Translations under genes and position numbers: made by a program
NCBI GenBank assembly: GCA_013336025.1
Contig: JAAXUM010000006.1
Span: 1-16,624, forward strand
Length of the DNA: 16,624 bases
Direction of reading: 5' to 3'
Source of the DNA: Chlorobiaceae bacterium
GTDB taxonomy: Bacteria; Bacteroidota; Chlorobiia; Chlorobiales; Chlorobiaceae
Shown here: positions 15,366 to 16,624 of the stretch, in pieces
Position numbering within the stretch: the stretch's first letter is position 1
Layout of the letters: each line of letters starts with the position of its first letter
The notes under the pieces: generated by a model
The model's database searches: none
Told to the model about the DNA's origin: nothing
The model's input: only the letters and a program-made list of their open reading frames with translations

Positions 15366-16241
15366 TCACAGCGAATCCTTCTTAACTGTTTCCGGCAACG
15401 TAACTTCCTTGGCAAAAACCCTGTCCTTAAACCTCAGATCAACGGTTTCATATCGTTCAAAACCTGTTTTTGCAATGACCTTTTGCCAGAATATCTCGAA
15501 TTTTTTCAACTTTTCCTTGAAATTCCCGTCATTACCTACAATAAAACGGATTGCTGATCCCCTTGCAAAAACCGAGGATCCGTTATTGTTTTGGAAATGA
15601 AATTCCCGTATAAGCAATGCTGCATATTCACTCTTTTGCAATGCAGCAGTAAACTCCCGAATAAGCGCATAATCCCTTGCGGCAAGCTTTCGCAATCCTC
15701 TTTCCGCATGATCCAGCCTGCTGATGCCTGAAACATGCAGGAGCGATCCTGCTTGGTCTGAAAAGCCTTTTCGGTCGGGAACAAGCACGCCTTCCTGATC
15801 GATAACCATAGGGAGCTGCATGTCAACCATCAGTGCAAGGGGTACCCTCTCTATTACCCTTACCCGAAGAATCCCGTTAAGCTCTTTGCTGACCGTTGCG
15901 TCCCGAATATAGGGAATTGCCATGACCGAAGCCCTCACCTCATCAATATCAAGTTTCTGAACTTTCATACCTGAATACCTTTTCAGTCTTGCGGAAAGTT
16001 CAGATACGGAAACATGCCGGGCGTCTTCGATAACGATATCTCTGACAAGAACCTCTTTCTGCCAGCCCGAGGCATGGTATCCAAGCCAGGCAAGCACAAT
16101 AATAACAAGAAAAAGAATCAGAAACAGTGCTTTCCAGCTCCCGCCGTAACCGGAATCAGGCATGCCTGATCGTTCTGTTTGATTTTCAGCGTCAAGCTCA
16201 ACTGCCGGGAGCCTCTCCCCTTTCTGTTCCGGATCATGCAT
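15366..16241 (-). CDS. ftsQ: Cell division protein FtsQ/DivIB
   Basis: Bitopic divisome protein that links the cytoplasmic and periplasmic parts of the division machinery. With ATG 16241 it has 291 residues: an acidic cytoplasmic N-terminus, one transmembrane helix (about 38-54, ALFLILFLVIIVLAWLG), then a POTRA domain from about residue 65 (VLVRDIVIEDARHVSVSEL) with the YIRDATVSKELNGILRVRVIERVPLAL strand pattern, and the FtsQ beta domain. ATG 16241 overlaps the stop of the upstream frame by 8 bases, suggesting coupling. An in-frame ATG at 16280 would add 13 residues and a 47-base overlap. Neither start has a good Shine-Dalgarno. Position before ftsA-ftsZ is the classic dcw order. Confidence 0.92.
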   Translation of the reverse strand: MHDPEQKGERLPAVELDAENQTERSGMPDSGYGGSWKALFLILFLVIIVLAWLGYHASGWQKEVLVRDIVIEDARHVSVSELSARLKRYSGMKVQKLDIDEVRASVMAIPYIRDATVSKELNGILRVRVIERVPLALMVDMQLPMVIDQEGVLVPDRKGFSDQAGSLLHVSGISRLDHAERGLRKLAARDYALIREFTAALQKSEYAALLIREFHFQNNNGSSVFARGSAIRFIVGNDGNFKEKLKKFEIFWQKVIAKTGFERYETVDLRFKDRVFAKEVTLPETVKKDSL

Positions 16242-16581
16242 TCGCGTAATCTTTTTGATCTCCGGGCTTGACCGTTGCATGAGCGGCGTTGATGATGCTG
16301 TTGGAACCTCCCTGAAACAATACGGCTTTCCGAGCCTGTAAACCTGTCAATCCACAGAAGTCGATTAGACGTTCTCCGGAAATCCTTTTTCCTGTTTCGG
16401 GATCTCGCATATTTGTGAAAACATCTGATCCACAAGGGCGCCGGTCACGAAAATCACTGACGGCCTCTGTCGATTCCGGTTTCATCTGTGCGCCATTCCC
16501 GATTGGTGCACCGGATCGAAGTGGTTCGGAGATCGTAACGCGCCCCCTGATCCTGCGTTTAAGGTCTTCAACGGCAATCAT
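16234..16581 (-). CDS. MurB-like mini-protein, probably an internally deleted murB
   Basis: A 115-residue frame. The N-terminal part (5-45, with LKRRIRGRVTISEPL and IGNGAQMKPESTEAV) resembles the start of UDP-N-acetylenolpyruvoylglucosamine reductase. Residues 51-104 resemble its C-terminal domain: GSDVFTN for GSxFKN, SGERLIDFCGLTGL for AGxLIDxAGLKGL, then IINAAHAT for FIINxGxAT. The 21-residue spacing from LID to IIN equals that of ordinary MurB proteins as I recall them. The FAD-binding middle, about 180 residues, is missing, so reductase activity is not expected. GGAG precedes ATG 16581 at 10 bases. It overlaps ftsQ by 8 bases. An upstream gene, perhaps murC, ends within the last 57 bases in one of two frames; I cannot tell which. 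Confidence 0.55.
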   Translation of the reverse strand: MIAVEDLKRRIRGRVTISEPLRSGAPIGNGAQMKPESTEAVSDFRDRRPCGSDVFTNMRDPETGKRISGERLIDFCGLTGLQARKAVLFQGGSNSIINAAHATVKPGDQKDYANA

Positions 16582-16624
16582 CGTTCTTCTGCTCCGTCAT
16601 GCTGAAAATTTCATGGTCCACTCC

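Noticed and set aside
1..16624. CRISPR array, insertion sequence, prophage or att site
   Set aside because: No regularly spaced direct repeats, transposase or integrase genes, or terminal inverted repeats were seen. The only tRNA has no flanking repeat of its 3' end that I can find.

Overview
The window looks like chromosomal DNA of a green sulfur bacterium (Chlorobiaceae). The best evidence is bchU (10189-11208), the bacteriochlorophyllide C-20 methyltransferase, found in bacteria that make BChl c or e for chlorosomes. The other genes are essential housekeeping genes in an order that fits this group. I see no mobile element, CRISPR array or clear foreign island.

Layout, left to right. A plus-strand block holds trpS (5' end cut off by the window), a HAD phosphatase/phosphomutase-like gene and argS (1-3336). 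It converges on a minus-strand bamD-nadD pair (3344-4847) with only 7 bases between. A lone small DUF2892 membrane protein follows (5016-5252), then tRNA-Ala(CGC) on the minus strand (5511-5583). Next is a minus-strand ATP synthase cluster, transcribed from 9013 down to 5688: atpZ-like, a four-helix membrane protein, atpB (a), atpE (c), atpF (b) and atpH (delta). The cluster ends at a strong hairpin and tRNA-Ala; atpA, G, D and C are not in the window. Divergent from it is pgeF (9222-9992), then bchU, which ends at a perfect bidirectional terminator. Facing bchU on the minus strand is a division cluster, transcribed from the right edge leftwards: a MurB-like mini-ORF, ftsQ, ftsA, ftsZ and an acyl-CoA hydrolase/CoA-transferase.

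How the genes work together: the atp cluster supplies the membrane rotor and stator (a, b, c, delta) plus assembly factors, while the catalytic subunits must be encoded elsewhere. FtsQ, FtsA and FtsZ are the core divisome, placed in the usual dcw order after a peptidoglycan gene position that here holds only a shortened MurB-like frame. BamD and NadD serve outer-membrane biogenesis and NAD synthesis.

Points most worth a second look: the mini-MurB frame next to ftsQ; an FtsZ with two C-terminal partner-binding-like peptides and a Lys in the tubulin signature; an ArgRS whose HIGH motif has lost both histidines; a TrpRS with a four-Cys pattern like that of the iron-sulfur TrpRS; an intercistronic hairpin between atpE and atpF; and a possible 31-codon coupling ORF inside the atp cluster.
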